Source: Diphasiastrum complanatum (lineage: Eukaryota > Streptophyta > Lycopodiopsida > Lycopodiales > Lycopodiaceae). From it: DNA of 64,000 nt. The translations under genes were made by a program, and so were the position numbers. Under the pieces are notes generated by a model. That model was not told where the DNA came from. It did no database searches and saw only the letters and a list, made by a program, of their open reading frames with translations. The stretch covers positions 16,795,921-16,859,920 of the forward strand of contig CM055092.1 in NCBI GenBank assembly GCA_029204225.1. The letters are read 5' to 3'. Shown one piece after another: positions 63,489 to 64,000 of this stretch (position 1 is the stretch's first letter; every line of letters begins with the position of its first letter).

Positions 63489-64000
63489 AAAAGGGGGAGA
63501 AATGTTACGTACCCATAAGGGCATGCAACAGGTTGCTTAAGGTGATGGTCTTGTTATACGGGACAAGACACTAATTTGGAGCTATAGGTCGTTTGGTTGC
63601 CATGTATCAATGTTCTATTGGCATGGGGTAACTCAAGGTTATTGACTCGAGGGCAGTGCGCACAACCCATGTGTGTCAATGGTTATGACATGACCATGTC
63701 GGTAGAGGTGACCCTACTTGTACTATGTATATAGAAGTGGATCTCCATGAGCTTGGTATTCATTCTCATCTGGAGAAAGAAGATCTCTCCCACGTGGTTA
63801 AGCCATGACATTATCTTGCCTCAAGATGTAGGCATGCGAAGGACGATGCTTGGGTGCCGCGATATACAGAGCATTGGATTTCCTAATCTCGGAGAGACGA
63901 TCCATGGCAAAGGCACGAGTTATGATGCTTGGGACGTCATAGCTTGGTGGGGGCCTATGCATGCTTGATGGTGGTCTATAGCTCCAGTGCACAGGGGTGA
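63489..64000 (+). repeat. Element K purine tract and 3' LTR (cut by window end)
   Basis: AAAAGGGGGAGAAA (63489-63502) is followed by TGTTACGTACCC, the start of an LTR that runs beyond 64000. A TATA-like CTATGTATATAG lies near 63724. Confidence 0.7.

Noticed and set aside
1-64000. tRNA, rRNA or microRNA genes
   Set aside because: I scanned for tRNA box patterns and known rRNA words and saw none I could support; the primer sites are tRNA complements, not tRNA genes.

Overview
The window is nuclear DNA from a land plant with a very large, repeat-laden genome. A gymnosperm or another lineage with giant introns fits best; the species cannot be read from the sequence. The only host gene I can support is the 5' third of a Dicer-like gene on the + strand, closest to plant DCL4. 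Thirteen exons (12712-62296) join in phase into about 571 residues without a stop. They cover the DExD/H helicase half, the helicase C-terminal half and the start of the DUF283 dimerisation domain; the PAZ and RNase III exons must lie beyond the right edge. The coding part is 1.7 kb spread over 49.6 kb. Intron 6 alone is 35,880 bp.

Almost everything else is mobile DNA. I use letters for the elements. Left flank (1-8762): element H, a minus-strand Ty3/gypsy-like LTR element (5' LTR 8058-8762, PBS 8035-8052, pol tail 2162-2262, 3' ORF 53-1086) whose middle is occupied by plus-strand LINE fragments. Those fragments are split by T, a non-autonomous LTR element (2937-6027, 5-bp target duplication CTCAC). 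From 8763 to 12711 there is mostly unique AT-rich DNA with retroelement scraps and a small hAT-type MITE (12012-12194).

Intron 6 (15132-51011) is a nest. E is a short non-coding LTR element in a tandem arrangement. It holds A, a chromodomain gypsy element (16215-33209), in one LTR. A is itself interrupted by C (18391-23956, non-coding LTR element), by B (26539-31380, a sister chromodomain element) and by a hAT-like insert (25616-26533). The second unit of E holds F (34140-47058), an Athila/Tat-like gypsy element with an extra ORF behind pol. F holds G (39235-43015, copia) inside its integrase and a 380-bp MITE in one LTR. I (47660-50330) is a third chromodomain gypsy element. Intron 8 holds a solo LTR of B. 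Intron 10 holds a degenerate hAT transposon (55936-59357) and a solo LTR. Right of exon 13 are a LINE scrap and K, a gypsy remnant with its 3' LTR running off the window.

Points of most interest: the intact DCL4 reading frame despite the huge introns, with a GC-AG intron; LTRs of A and B that begin AGTTA and end TAACT rather than TG...CA, fixed by exact target duplications; repeated loss of the RNase H/integrase section in A, B, I and G; a conserved coiled-coil-rich 3' ORF in H and F; and iterated short motifs in the leaders or spacers of several unrelated LTR families. All coding calls come from reading translations by eye against remembered family motifs; no database search was possible.
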